This document shows positions 20,876-30,112 of a stretch of 64,000 bases of DNA, piece by piece; positions within the stretch are counted from its first letter, which is position 1; every line of letters starts with the position of its first letter. The DNA lies in NCBI RefSeq assembly GCF_000478825.2, contig NZ_CP007542.1, forward strand, positions 496,001-560,000. The letters run 5' to 3'. The notes beneath the pieces were generated by a model. It did not search any database. It saw only the letters and a list, made by a program, of their open reading frames with translations, and was not told the origin of the DNA. Both the position numbers and the translations under genes were made by a program. This DNA is from Synechocystis sp. PCC 6714 (lineage in GTDB: Bacteria; Cyanobacteriota; Cyanobacteriia; Cyanobacteriales; Microcystaceae).

Positions 20876-22930
20876 ATGATTACCCATTGCCGCCGAACCA
20901 TTGCGGCTATTTTTCTGGCAATTTTTACTTGGCCGATCGCCCCTGGGCAAGCTTCTCCTCCGAGGCCGGTGGACAGGACGGTGGAGTGCGAAATTTTGGT
21001 GGTAGGCGGGGGATTAGCCGGCGCTGCGACAGCCTATGAAAGTTTGTTGGCGGGAAAAAACGTTTGCATGACGGAATTAACAGACTGGGTAGGAGGACAG
21101 TTAACCTCCCAGGGCACCTCTGCGCTAGATGAGAAGCCGACCCAAACAGATAAACTATTCTATCCCCGGGGTTATCTGGAGCTAAGGCAACGGATAAAAG
21201 ATTTCTACGGCGTTCAAAATCCCGGTAAATGTTGGGTAAGTCGCTCTTCTTGTTTTTTACCTAAAGATGGCCATGACATTTTGATGGCCATGCTCAAGGA
21301 TGCGGAAAAAAAAGGCCGAGGTACTCTGCAATGGTTCCCCAACACTGTCATCAAAGAACTAGTTTTAGCCCCCACCGCCCCAGGGGAAGAAGGAGAGGAA
21401 ATCATCCAGGCGATCGCCATTCAGCATCAACCAGCCCCCAACGCACCACCGTTGAACAGTCGGTTTTTATCTCAGACCATCGAAGATAGTTACCGTTACG
21501 AAAATTCAGAGCAACTCACTAAAACCATCATTAACTTCACCGCTCCCCAAGCTAACCAGGGTAGAACAGCCCAATGGTTGGTGGTGGAAGCCACGGAAAC
21601 GGGGGAGTTAATTGCTCTGGCCGATGTGCCCTATCGGGTGGGAGTGGATCCCCGCACCTACCTAGACCCGTCTTCCTCCAGTGTGGAAGGTTTTGCCTAC
21701 TGCACCCAGGGCTTCACCTACACCTTTGCCATGGAGGCCACCGCAGAGCCCCAGCCCCAACCTGAACCAGATTTTTACCAAAGATTTACTCCCTATTACA
21801 GTTACGACCAATCAAGATTTGATTTCGATGCTTTATTTACCTATCGACGTATTTGGAGTCCCGATGGGCTAGGTATTTTTGAGCCGGCTACCCCTAACCG
21901 GCCGAAAAATCGTTTTGGGGTCAGTCCCGCCCAACCGGGGGAAATTTCCATGCAGAACTGGTTGCCGGGGAATGATTACACTCCCGGTACCCCAAAGGAC
22001 AATTTTGTTTATACCAGGGAGCAACTGCAACAAACGGGACAACTGGAACCAGGGGGATGGTTGGGAGGCCTGCGGACGGAAAGCCTAGCTAATGGGGAAA
22101 AAATTGCCTTGGGTTTCTATCATTGGTTAGTGGCGGGTGATACGGACGCCAAGTTGGGGAACAACGTCAAAAAGCCCAACCCTAATAATCGTTTGCTGAC
22201 GGGGCTGGATAGTCCCATGGGTACGGAGCATGGTTTATCAAAATTTCCCTATATGCGTGAAGGACGCAGAATTATTGGTCGTCCCGATTTCATTTATCCC
22301 AACGGTTTTGAAATCAATGAAACAGATATTTCCCGCCAGGATTTTAAAGACGATTTTTACCGGCAAAATCTTTCTCCCCGGGATTACCGTCGTTTACATG
22401 CAGAGCTAGCGGGCATTGACGGTTTGGATGTGCTGGATGGGAACCTTTCCCCCGATGCAGTGGAGCGTCGTCAACGGGCCACCATGTATCCTGATTCCGT
22501 GGGCATTGGCCATTACAACATTGATTTTCATCCCTGCTATTTGGAATATCCAGTGGAAAAACCGGGTAACATTGAACGCCCAGGGGAACGGCAAGCCCAT
22601 ACTCCCTCCTATCCATTCCAAATTCCCCTGCGGGCTATGATTCCCCAACGCATTGATAATCTCCTTGTCGTGGGCAAAACCATTGCCACTAGTCATATTG
22701 CGGCGGCGGCTTATCGAGTCCATTCTTTTGAATGGTCTTCTGGGGCCGCGGCGGGTATTGTGGCGGTGGATGGGTTGCAAAATGATTATTTGCCCTATCA
22801 ATTGGTAAATCAAACCGCTTTAATTGCTAATCCAAAATTGTTGCAACTACGGCGCAAAATTGACGGCACGGACAATCCCACTGTATTTCCCAACACATCC
22901 ATTTTCACCAGCTTTGAAAACTGGAAGTAG
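20876..22930 (+). CDS. Exported FAD-dependent oxidoreductase
   Basis: 684 residues from the ATG at 20876. An N-terminal signal-like segment (RRTIAAIFLAIFTWPIAPGQASPP) is followed by the dinucleotide loop ILVVGGGLAGAATAYESLLAGKNVCMTE and the motif WVGGQLTSQG, characteristic of the FAD_oxidored (PF12831-type) family also seen in 'xanthan lyase-like' flavoproteins. The C-terminal FAD contact is IDNLLVVGKTIATSHIAAAAYRVHS. Substrate unknown. A long insert (residues ~170-480) is less conserved. Export of a flavoprotein with a Sec-type rather than a twin-arginine signal is unusual; RR occurs at residues 6-7 but without a full Tat motif. It follows the DUF2808 gene by about 200 bases. Confidence 0.85.
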   Translation: MITHCRRTIAAIFLAIFTWPIAPGQASPPRPVDRTVECEILVVGGGLAGAATAYESLLAGKNVCMTELTDWVGGQLTSQGTSALDEKPTQTDKLFYPRGYLELRQRIKDFYGVQNPGKCWVSRSSCFLPKDGHDILMAMLKDAEKKGRGTLQWFPNTVIKELVLAPTAPGEEGEEIIQAIAIQHQPAPNAPPLNSRFLSQTIEDSYRYENSEQLTKTIINFTAPQANQGRTAQWLVVEATETGELIALADVPYRVGVDPRTYLDPSSSSVEGFAYCTQGFTYTFAMEATAEPQPQPEPDFYQRFTPYYSYDQSRFDFDALFTYRRIWSPDGLGIFEPATPNRPKNRFGVSPAQPGEISMQNWLPGNDYTPGTPKDNFVYTREQLQQTGQLEPGGWLGGLRTESLANGEKIALGFYHWLVAGDTDAKLGNNVKKPNPNNRLLTGLDSPMGTEHGLSKFPYMREGRRIIGRPDFIYPNGFEINETDISRQDFKDDFYRQNLSPRDYRRLHAELAGIDGLDVLDGNLSPDAVERRQRATMYPDSVGIGHYNIDFHPCYLEYPVEKPGNIERPGERQAHTPSYPFQIPLRAMIPQRIDNLLVVGKTIATSHIAAAAYRVHSFEWSSGAAAGIVAVDGLQNDYLPYQLVNQTALIANPKLLQLRRKIDGTDNPTVFPNTSIFTSFENWK

Positions 22931-22948
22931 ACAATTCTTGGTAGTTAT

Positions 22949-23878
22949 CTAGATGAAAAACAGCAGAATTTGATCCACCAAATCGACTTCGTCGAGGGCG
23001 ATGAGGGCTACCCCAGCGGTGATTACACTAATACCAAGCCAACGGGCCAGAGGAATGGTTTCCTTGAGCAAAAATTTCGCCCCGAATAAACTCATCACGT
23101 ACCCCAAGGCCCCCGCCGGCCGGATCAGGCTAATATCCGTCCAACTGAGCAGGGAAATAAAAGTAACAAAACTGATGGTTTGACAACCAATACCCCCTAA
23201 AACCGAAGGATGGGAAAGAATACGACCAATTAACCTGACCATTTTCAGGGGCGATTGCAACCTCACAGGGCCAATTTGTTTCATGCCCCGGGCAATGAGT
23301 ACGTCCCCGGCGGAGTCGGTGAAAATTAAAATTAAAATACCCAACCAAACCCTAGAAAGGGCGATGCCCACAGGAAATAACCACAATGGCGATCGCCGGG
23401 AAGAATTAACGGTAACAGAAGGAGTTGGGGAAGAACCAAACTTTTCCCCCATCAAGCGAGAGCGGTTGCGATGTTCCGACCAACAGACAATAAAAACGCC
23501 ACTGGCGATCATGAAAGTGGCCAGCCAGCGATAAAAGGACACATCTTCCCCCAGGATTAGCCAAGCGAGGAGGGCATTGAGGATATAGCTAGAAGAAAAG
23601 AGGGGTAAAACTAAGCTCAGATCCAGTCGGGATGTGGCGGTGAAATATAAAAACAGGGCAAACAGTAAGGTGATTACCCCAAAGACAATCCAAGGGGAAG
23701 TGAGCAGATAAAGAAATAGACCCCACAAACCCCAGAGGCTATAGTCCTCCACCGCGCCGAACACTTTCATGCCCCGGCTGAGCCAAATATCCCCCAAAAC
23801 CTGGGTGGTGACCATGGTTAGCAGTAAACCAATGGTTTTCCACTCCGTTAACGTTAAACGTTTAGCTCCACTGAGCAA
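22949..23878 (-). CDS. EamA/DMT-superfamily transporter
   Basis: 309 residues, ten predicted membrane helices in two repeated halves of the drug/metabolite transporter superfamily. In the first half, LSLVLPLFSSSYILNALLAW plus ILGEDVSFYRWLA is the EamA end signature. It is mirrored in the second half by ISLIRPAGALGYVMSLFGAKF plus LLKETIPLARWLGISVITAG. A polar linker (residues ~140-165, rich in Ser/Arg) joins the halves. The substrate is not predictable. It is convergent with the FAD oxidoreductase gene, with 18 bases between stops. Confidence 0.87.
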   Translation of the reverse strand: MLSGAKRLTLTEWKTIGLLLTMVTTQVLGDIWLSRGMKVFGAVEDYSLWGLWGLFLYLLTSPWIVFGVITLLFALFLYFTATSRLDLSLVLPLFSSSYILNALLAWLILGEDVSFYRWLATFMIASGVFIVCWSEHRNRSRLMGEKFGSSPTPSVTVNSSRRSPLWLFPVGIALSRVWLGILILIFTDSAGDVLIARGMKQIGPVRLQSPLKMVRLIGRILSHPSVLGGIGCQTISFVTFISLLSWTDISLIRPAGALGYVMSLFGAKFLLKETIPLARWLGISVITAGVALIALDEVDLVDQILLFFI

Positions 23879-23935
23879 GGTTGTCCTCCACCTCGTAAAT
23901 GCTGACGTTCAATGTTTCCCACCATTAACTAAAAA

Positions 23936-24610
23936 TTAGCCCACGAACATGGCCAGGCCATCTGTGGCCTTAAGCTGGTGATCAGCTGCCCGTTCAGGAT
24001 GGGGCATCATGCCCAGCACATTACCTCCACTATTGCTGATACCAGCAATATTGTGCAGAGAACCGTTGGGATTGCTATCTGCCGTCAATTCCCCCTGGGT
24101 GTTACTGTAGCGGAAAAGAATTTGGCCGTTATCTTCCAAAGCTTTTAAGGTATCTTCATCGGCAAAGTAGCGGCCTTCCCCGTGGGCAATGGGGAGAGTA
24201 ATTACCTGTTGGGATTGGTAACCTTTAGTCCAGGCGGTCTGGTTGCTTTCCACCCGCACGGTCACCCGGTCGCAAATAAAATGTAAATCCCGATTACGAA
24301 TTAAGGCCCCCGGCAATAGCCCCACCTCCGTTAGCACTTGAAAACCGTTACAGATACCCAACACCCTTTTTCCCGCTTTGGCGTGGTCAATGATCGCCTG
24401 CATAATGGGGGAAAATCTGGCGATCGCCCCGCAGCGGAGATAATCACCATAGCTAAAGCCCCCTGGCAAAACCACCACATCCACCCCTTGGAGATCCGTT
24501 TCCTGATGCCAAATGAATCGGGTTGGCCGGTCCAACAAACCGGCGGTGACAGTGGCAATGTCCCGGTCGCAGTTAGAACCGGGGAAGACAATAATACCAA
24601 AGCTGGTCAT
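23936..24610 (-). CDS. purQ: Phosphoribosylformylglycinamidine synthase subunit PurQ
   Basis: Glutaminase subunit that feeds ammonia to PurL in step four of purine synthesis. 224 residues. The class I amidotransferase nucleophile is Cys87 in GICNGFQ, with the His-x-Glu partner in MMPHPERA near the C-terminus. PGSNCDRD at the N-terminus is the PurQ signature. Its ATG overlaps the purS stop by 4 bases (ATGA), so translation is coupled. purL is not in the window. Confidence 0.97.
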   Translation of the reverse strand: MTSFGIIVFPGSNCDRDIATVTAGLLDRPTRFIWHQETDLQGVDVVVLPGGFSYGDYLRCGAIARFSPIMQAIIDHAKAGKRVLGICNGFQVLTEVGLLPGALIRNRDLHFICDRVTVRVESNQTAWTKGYQSQQVITLPIAHGEGRYFADEDTLKALEDNGQILFRYSNTQGELTADSNPNGSLHNIAGISNSGGNVLGMMPHPERAADHQLKATDGLAMFVG

Positions 24611-24882
24611 GGCGTGACGGCGCCTTCTAGGGCGGTAATTTCAAAGCAATAATTTTCGATCACCGTATTGGCCAATAGTTGGTCACACATGGTGTCCAGT
24701 TGTTGGGAAGCGGTGGCTTCGTCCGGGGCCTCGAGGGTCAACTCAATATATTTACCAATTCTGACTTGGGCAACGGAATCGTAACCCAATTGTTGTAAAC
24801 CTGATTGCACTGCGGTACCGGCCGGATCGAGCACAGAGGGACGCAGGGTGACGTAAATACGACAATGGTAGGAATGGGACAT
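24607..24882 (-). CDS. purS: Phosphoribosylformylglycinamidine synthase subunit PurS
   Basis: Small bridging subunit of the three-part FGAM synthase complex (PurL-PurQ-PurS). I use the ATG at 24882 ([20 protein letters not shown]), giving 91 residues as usual. The open frame extends 34 codons upstream, but that part is not PurS-like. Conserved features: [23 protein letters not shown] and VRIGKYIEL. It overlaps purQ by 4 bases. Confidence 0.94.
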   Translation of the reverse strand: MSHSYHCRIYVTLRPSVLDPAGTAVQSGLQQLGYDSVAQVRIGKYIELTLEAPDEATASQQLDTMCDQLLANTVIENYCFEITALEGAVTP

Positions 24883-24984
24883 GGAGGGCCTTACCGGGGA
24901 ATCTGCCACTGTTAATCCTGCCTTAGAAAGTCTTTCTCGGCAAGGTTTGTGCTTCGGGGGAGCTTCGATGGGGATGCTTGGCAA

Positions 24985-25797
24985 TTAGTAACCTAGGCTG
25001 ATAGCACCGGGCGGGATTATTGCTCGCCCCTGGTTGACCAATACCACCAGTTCTCCTTGGGGAGTAATGGTTTCAATGATACCAAGGCCATTAGCCCAGC
25101 TAATTTCCCGACCTCGATGGGCAAATAATTGGAGATAATCTGCCAGAATAGCTGAAATTCCCTGCCGTTGATAACGTTGCCAACCAAGGGTGAGCCCCGC
25201 TAGGGTAATTTCGGCCAAATCCGTCAGGTTAGTTAAACTGTCAATTGATTCTGCCTCGCAAAATGGCCCTAGGGCAATGCCGGTAGCCGGTGGGGGGTTA
25301 ATCCAGTTAATGCCCACTCCAATGATGGCATTGGTGATTATGCCCTCACTGATTTTGCTTTCCGTTTTAATCCCGGCCAATTTTTTACCCTGCAACAGTA
25401 AATCATTGGGCCATTTGAGTCGTACAGGAATACCGTGTCTAACCAGAGCATGGGCAATGCCCCAGGCACTCCATAAAACTAGGTGAGGGCTATTTGCCGC
25501 AGGTAAGTTGGTTTCCAACCAGAGGGATAGGTACAATCCTCCCGGAGCAGAGTGCCAACTACGCCCCCATTGCCCTTGGCCAGTGGTTTGTTCCCTGGCG
25601 ATCGCCACTAGGGGGGGTTGATAACCCTGATGCCGTAAATTCCACAGGAGTTTGTTAGTGGAGTCGGTGCAGACAGGGGCAATTACCTTTAACCCGGAAA
25701 TAATATCCGGACAAGCTAGGGTCATGGGTTGGCCATGGCCTTCCTGCCAAGCTTGGTTTAGCCAATCCCCGCTCACCGTGTTGTTGATTTCTGCCAT
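24985..25797 (-). CDS. birA: Biotin-[acetyl-CoA-carboxylase] ligase, monofunctional
   Basis: Attaches biotin to the acetyl-CoA carboxylase carrier protein. 270 residues with only the catalytic and C-terminal beta domains and no N-terminal winged helix, so it is not a biotin repressor. The biotinyl-AMP loop reads TTGQGQWGRSWHS instead of the usual GRGRxGRxW, i.e. Gln at two positions where Arg/Gly-rich residues are usual. KWPNDLLLQGKKLAGIKTE carries the catalytic Lys. It is upstream of purS on the same strand, with a 102-base gap to the chosen purS start. Confidence 0.9.
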   Translation of the reverse strand: MAEINNTVSGDWLNQAWQEGHGQPMTLACPDIISGLKVIAPVCTDSTNKLLWNLRHQGYQPPLVAIAREQTTGQGQWGRSWHSAPGGLYLSLWLETNLPAANSPHLVLWSAWGIAHALVRHGIPVRLKWPNDLLLQGKKLAGIKTESKISEGIITNAIIGVGINWINPPPATGIALGPFCEAESIDSLTNLTDLAEITLAGLTLGWQRYQRQGISAILADYLQLFAHRGREISWANGLGIIETITPQGELVVLVNQGRAIIPPGAISLGY

Positions 25798-25817
25798 GGC
25801 AGTTTGAACAGAGAACC

Positions 25818-26228
25818 TTAGGGCACCACCATTACTGGACAGGGAGAAAGATTAATCACCCTGGCGGTAACACTTTCCGCGGCCCCTTCCGTGGTGAGGC
25901 CCAAACCCCGACAGCCCATGATAATCAAGTCCGCATTTACTTCATCGGCCACATCACAGATAGTGAAGGAAGCCATCCCCTCCCGTTCAATGGTTTCTGT
26001 GGCAATGCCCTGTTGGGAAAAAACAGCCCGGGCCGCCTCCAACAATTCGGCCACCATTTGGGGGGAATTCATCCCGTGGGCTTCATGGTCTTGGCCAGGG
26101 GGATTTTTTTCCACCACCGACAGCAAAACCAAACGGCTTTGGTGGATCTTGACTAAATCCGCCACCATCTGGGCCGCATCCCTGGCTTCCCGGCTCCGGT
26201 CTAGGGGAAATAAAATGGTTTTGAACAT
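25818..26228 (-). CDS. Universal stress protein (UspA family)
   Basis: 136 residues from the ATG at 26228, which sits behind a very good Shine-Dalgarno (GGAGGTGTAATT just upstream on the minus strand). Family pattern: start MFKTILFPLDRSREARDAAQ and the nucleotide-binding GCRGLGLTTEGAAESVTARV near the C-terminus (G-2x-G-9x-G-S/T type). This suggests the ATP-binding subclass, although the second Gly region reads AESVTARV. Stress-linked; exact role unknown. It is 20 bases upstream of birA on the same strand. Confidence 0.9.
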   Translation of the reverse strand: MFKTILFPLDRSREARDAAQMVADLVKIHQSRLVLLSVVEKNPPGQDHEAHGMNSPQMVAELLEAARAVFSQQGIATETIEREGMASFTICDVADEVNADLIIMGCRGLGLTTEGAAESVTARVINLSPCPVMVVP

Positions 26229-26352
26229 AATTACACCTCCGCTATCCTCTACCAATAACGCGATTAGGCGATCGCCAGCAATTAATCGACATCAAATTTT
26301 ACAGGCATTGCCGGATCGTTTGATAAACCGAGAAGATTCAAATGCTGTTTAA

Positions 26353-27081
26353 CTAAGAATTAATCCCTTTCTCTGCGACTAAAACCCCCATTAAACCAGC
26401 GGCAATGGGATAGTGGGTTGCCTTGGTAAAACCAGCCCCCAGGGCAAGTTTGATTTGGGCAGAACCACGGGGGAAGCGGTCTAAACTGGGTTGGAGATAG
26501 GCATATTCGTCGGTTAACTGCCATTGTTTTGCCATGGGCACCACCACATTGGCCAGGTACCAACGCTGAAAATTTTTCACTAGGGCATTGCTGGGTTGAT
26601 GGAAGTCGAGAATAGCTACTTTTTTGCCTGGTTTCACAACCCGGTGCAATTCCTTGAGGGCCTGGGGAATATCCCCTACATTCCGCAGACCGTAACCCAT
26701 GGTGGCTCCGTCAAATTCATTATCAGCAAAGGGTAAGGCCAAAGCATCTCCTTGCACCCATTGCATCGGTAATTGAGTATATTGGCGTTGATGTTTGCCA
26801 GCGGCGATCGCCAATAGTTCAGCACAAAAATCCACCCCCACAACTACTCCACTGGGCCCGACCACCTTTGCCCCCTGGAAAGCTAAATCCCCACTGCCAC
26901 AGCACACATCCAGGAGGCGATCGCCAAGGACAACACCGCTCCATTTCACGGCCATGGCTTTCCAAATATGGTGCTGGCCAAAGCTTAAAAATGAGTTAAG
27001 GTCATCATATTGGGATGCAATGCGGGCGAAAATTTTCCGCACATTCTCTTGGGTCGGCTGGGCTTGGGGGGAATTACTCAT
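26353..27081 (-). CDS. menG: Demethylphylloquinone/menaquinone methyltransferase MenG (UbiE family)
   Basis: SAM-dependent C-methyltransferase of the UbiE/COQ5 family. In cyanobacteria it makes phylloquinone (vitamin K1) for photosystem I from 2-phytyl-1,4-naphthoquinone. 242 residues. Motif I is DVCCGSGDLAF, the post-motif VVGVDFCAELL follows, and family signatures YDDLNSFLSFGQHHIWK and ATMGYGLRNVGD are present. C-terminal GLMGVLVAEKG is typical. Confidence 0.95.
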   Translation of the reverse strand: MSNSPQAQPTQENVRKIFARIASQYDDLNSFLSFGQHHIWKAMAVKWSGVVLGDRLLDVCCGSGDLAFQGAKVVGPSGVVVGVDFCAELLAIAAGKHQRQYTQLPMQWVQGDALALPFADNEFDGATMGYGLRNVGDIPQALKELHRVVKPGKKVAILDFHQPSNALVKNFQRWYLANVVVPMAKQWQLTDEYAYLQPSLDRFPRGSAQIKLALGAGFTKATHYPIAAGLMGVLVAEKGINS

Positions 27082-28058
27082 CCAACTTTCCGGATTCTTT
27101 TTGACGTCACGTGAATTACTAATGATCCTGCGGTACAGGAAGTTTCATTATTTATCCGCAAGAGCACAACCAATAACTGCTTACGCTTTTTTGAACTTTC
27201 ACCACTATATCGCTCTTCTATCAGAGAAGGAAAGACAAAATAGAGAAAAAGAGCTGAAAGGCAGAGGTCCTATATGATTGCGCCGCGAGAAGCAAAAGAA
27301 ACAATAGAATTTATAGACAAATATTGTGAAGCCTACAGAGACTTGTTTCCAGAAGTGAGAGGTTTCGAATATTTCAAATATTTACATTTAGAATTAATTG
27401 TAGATATAAAAAGGAGAAGATTTGCAGAAATGGCGAGGGTAGTGGGACTAGAAAATAGACAATGATTTGACTATTTCTTTAATCATATTTCCTGATAAAT
27501 AGAGGAAGCAGGAAGAATTAATATAACTTTGAATTTGGCAGAATGGGAAGCGATACCAATCATTATTGATAAAACAGTAGTCAAAAAAGAAGAGAAAAAT
27601 AGACTATATAGCCCGCCATTATATTGGGAATCCAGGAAAAATAAAAAGCGGTTGAGCAAAATTATTGTATGCCCAAATACTAGGGATGTGTTAGATTAGC
27701 CATTGTAAAATTTTAATAAATTGTGCTCATTGATCTAACGTAAGCTTGAAATCAATACTGAGATAACGATATGTGACCAAACTCACCTAATTTTTCTGCC
27801 AAAACAGAAAAGAACAGAGCTAAAACAGTCAAGAAAGCTTCATCTTACTAATTAATTTACTATCTCCAAACTGCCCACGGAGGAAGTGTGTAGGCGGTGA
27901 AGTTGAAGGGAAAAAGTGGTGGAGAGCAGGTAAAAGCCTTATTTACCGAGGATTTAGTCCCCATCTATGGAAGCCTGAGAATAGGTCGATTAGCTATAAT
28001 GACGGACATTGCCCATGTCTGATTTTTCGCCGTTCACACTATCTACCGCTGATTTTTT
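27082..28058. other. 977-base AT-rich gap containing an insertion-sequence relic
   Basis: Between menG and the small conserved gene at 28059. It holds the IS701-like fragment at 27274-27465 and, after stops, another openable stretch ending at a TAG near 27699 whose translation (ITLNLAEWEAIPIIIDKTVV...) I do not recognise. From 27700 to 28058 I see no gene. Base composition is visibly richer in A/T than in the neighbours, in keeping with decayed mobile DNA. I could not identify terminal inverted repeats by eye. Confidence 0.6.
27274..27490 (+). pseudogene. Fragment of an IS701-family transposase
   Basis: The 63-codon frame from ATG 27274 matches the N-terminal segment of IS701-type (DDE, IS4 superfamily) transposases: APREAKETIEFIDKYCEAY, FPEVRGFEYFKYLHLELI, and IKRRRFAEMARVVGLENRQ. 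It is cut by a TGA at 27463; reading on in the same frame gives FDYFFNHIS and another stop, which would continue the family pattern. The catalytic DDE part is absent, so this is a dead remnant. Recognition is from memory of the family. Confidence 0.65.
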
Positions 28059-28271
28059 ATGTTTCTTGAAGAACTGAAACCCATCACCCGTGAGCTTTGC
28101 CAACAGCCGATCGCCTTTGCTGGGGGATTTGTGTCCGGGGTACTGCGGTTAAAATTGACCGATGATCCCCTGAAAAAATGGTTACAAAAACAAGGGGTAA
28201 CGGACTTTTCCGGTGCGGACATTGACCAGAATTCCCGGGATAATCGCCCCCAAAGCATTGACATCGACTGA
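28059..28271 (+). CDS. Conserved small cyanobacterial protein
   Basis: 70 residues, starting MFLEELKPITRELCQQPIAF. Short proteins with this start, followed by a glycine-rich hydrophobic patch (AGGFVSGVLRLKL) and DDPLKKWL, occur widely in cyanobacteria as conserved hypotheticals, from what I recall. The patch could be one amphipathic or membrane-associated helix. The acidic tail (DFSGADIDQNSRDNRPQSIDID) is less conserved. No function known. It stands alone, convergent with recO. Confidence 0.75.
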   Translation: MFLEELKPITRELCQQPIAFAGGFVSGVLRLKLTDDPLKKWLQKQGVTDFSGADIDQNSRDNRPQSIDID

Positions 28272-28315
28272 TATTGAAATACCGCTATGGGTTCCAGGGG
28301 AAGGTTACACCTCCC

Positions 28316-29131
28316 CTAAAAGTCCACTTCCCACATACTATCGAGCAAAACAGCAGCCCGGAAGCTTTTACCCAGTTGACGTTGGGCGTAGTAACGCATC
28401 AGATTTTCCGCCTTAACCCAGTCCCAAGCACGAAAATTTTTCTGGGCGATCGCCGGTAGGTATTGCTGGGGGTTAGGGAGAGAACTTTGGTTTAATTGTT
28501 GCAACAGGCTCAGTTCCATGGCCGTTAACCGTCGCAGGTGGGGAATAGGCCCCATATCCCCGGAACTACAGAGATCGACAATGCCCCCTAACTCTGGGCT
28601 AAACCCAACCCGCCATTGGCGATCATAAAAATTAGGACTAACGCTTTGGGCCGTGATGGCACAGTGATGAAATTGGGGTGCAAATCCTTCCGCACCGAGG
28701 CAATGGAATAGCGCTTGGGCCAAATGGCCGTAAAGATTTTCCCCGGTGGCTTCCGTTTCTAGCCGCCGCAAGTGCTCCGTAAATAGCTCGTAAAGGGATG
28801 CTTGGGCACTGGCTTCCGTCCCTAGGGCCAGAATTAGTTCGATTAAATATTGCCCCGCCGCCAAGTTACAGACATTTTGTCCCAGGCCAGGATAGGAATA
28901 TTGGGTTTCCGCTTGATTAATGCGGTCTAAATTTTTACCTGAAAATAACAGAAACTGGTTAACCACAAAGAGCTCCGTGCGACCCCTGAGGCTAGATTTA
29001 GGTTTTCTTGCCCCCGGAGCAATGGCACGGATTAACCCATGGTCAGGCGAAAAAATAGTAACCAGGCGATCGGATTCCCCAAAGGCCATACCTTTAACAA
29101 TAATGCCTAGGGTTTGGTACGTACGGCTCAA
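28316..29131 (-). CDS. recO: DNA repair protein RecO
   Basis: RecF-pathway mediator that anneals ssDNA and loads RecA with RecR. 271 residues. The N-terminal OB fold begins MSRTYQTLGIIVKGMAFGESDRLVTIFSPDHGLIRAIAPGA, the standard RecO start. The helical C-terminal part has a long loop but none of the four-cysteine zinc motif seen in some RecO proteins. It begins one base after the LD-carboxypeptidase stop, so it is the last gene of a tight minus-strand operon (30460 down to 28316). Confidence 0.94.
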   Translation of the reverse strand: MSRTYQTLGIIVKGMAFGESDRLVTIFSPDHGLIRAIAPGARKPKSSLRGRTELFVVNQFLLFSGKNLDRINQAETQYSYPGLGQNVCNLAAGQYLIELILALGTEASAQASLYELFTEHLRRLETEATGENLYGHLAQALFHCLGAEGFAPQFHHCAITAQSVSPNFYDRQWRVGFSPELGGIVDLCSSGDMGPIPHLRRLTAMELSLLQQLNQSSLPNPQQYLPAIAQKNFRAWDWVKAENLMRYYAQRQLGKSFRAAVLLDSMWEVDF

Positions 29132-29132
29132 A

Positions 29133-30071
29133 TTAATCTTTGATCATTAACTCAGTCTTTGGCGTTTCAAGAAAAGTCAAACTGCCCTTTTCTCCGTCCA
29201 ATTCTACTTCACCACCCACCGCTAACACTGCATTAACAGCACCATGGCCAAAGGGTAAATCCGCCACAATGGGTATACCTAAATTCCCCAGGCGATCGCC
29301 AAGTACCTCTTCCACTGTGCAACTGGGGAAACCGTTAGGAGCCTCACAGCCACTGAACTGCCCCAGGGCAATACCCGCCAATTTGCTTAAATTGCCCGAA
29401 GCTCGCCATTGGGTTAACATACGGTCAATGCGGTAGGGCGCCTCCCCCACATCTTCGATCGCCAAAATTACCTTGTCAAAATTCGGTTGCCAGTCAGTAC
29501 CCAAAAAATGGGTGGCAACGGTTAAGTTACCAGCGATTAAACGCCCTTGGACCTTCCCTAGGTGCCAACCTTTGCCTGTCAATGGGGCGAGGGGAGAACC
29601 TTGGAGATAATTATGGAGTCGTTCCAAGGCCCAATCCGGCTCATCGCCGAGGGTGGTTAATACTGGCCCGTGGAGGCTAATAATGCCCGATTTCAGCAGA
29701 CTCCATAAAAGGCCAGTCACGTCGGAAAAACCAATTAGCCATTTGGGTTGATCAATTTCTGGCCATTGCCAATTTTCCAGTAGCCGGGCCGAGCCATAAC
29801 CCCCCCGACTGCATAGAATACCTTTGCAATCTGGATCCAACCAGGCATTGAGTAAATCTTCCCGCCGTTGTTGATCCGTTCCCGCTAGGTAACCAAGGCG
29901 ATTTTCGTAGCCCTGGCTGAAGGTAACTTCGTAACCCCACGATCGCCAAATTTCAACCCCTTTTTGAAAGTCCACCAATTCCCGCAAACTACCGCTGGGG
30001 GAAACCACCGTTAGGCGATCGCCTGGTTGCAGGGGGGCAGGTTGACGAAATTTTTCGGGCAAGGAAAACAT
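29133..30071 (-). CDS. ldcA: LD-carboxypeptidase (peptidase family S66)
   Basis: Cytoplasmic enzyme that removes the terminal D-Ala from murein tetrapeptides during cell-wall recycling. 312 residues. The nucleophile Ser116 lies in IGFSDVTGLL. The catalytic Glu is in AIEDVGEAPYRIDRML and the His in LPFGHGAVNAVLAVG. CSRGGYGSARLLE near 87-99 is the second family signature. The recO start follows with one base between. No signal peptide is present, as expected. Confidence 0.92.
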   Translation of the reverse strand: MFSLPEKFRQPAPLQPGDRLTVVSPSGSLRELVDFQKGVEIWRSWGYEVTFSQGYENRLGYLAGTDQQRREDLLNAWLDPDCKGILCSRGGYGSARLLENWQWPEIDQPKWLIGFSDVTGLLWSLLKSGIISLHGPVLTTLGDEPDWALERLHNYLQGSPLAPLTGKGWHLGKVQGRLIAGNLTVATHFLGTDWQPNFDKVILAIEDVGEAPYRIDRMLTQWRASGNLSKLAGIALGQFSGCEAPNGFPSCTVEEVLGDRLGNLGIPIVADLPFGHGAVNAVLAVGGEVELDGEKGSLTFLETPKTELMIKD

Positions 30072-30112
30072 TTTTGAAAGACTTGTAGGAATTTATGGAA
30101 CAGAATTTCCAT

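Noticed and set aside
24883-24984. Longer PurS starting at 24984
   Set aside because: The extra 34 residues are Pro/Arg-rich and unlike PurS; the ATG at 24882 gives the family's length and start.
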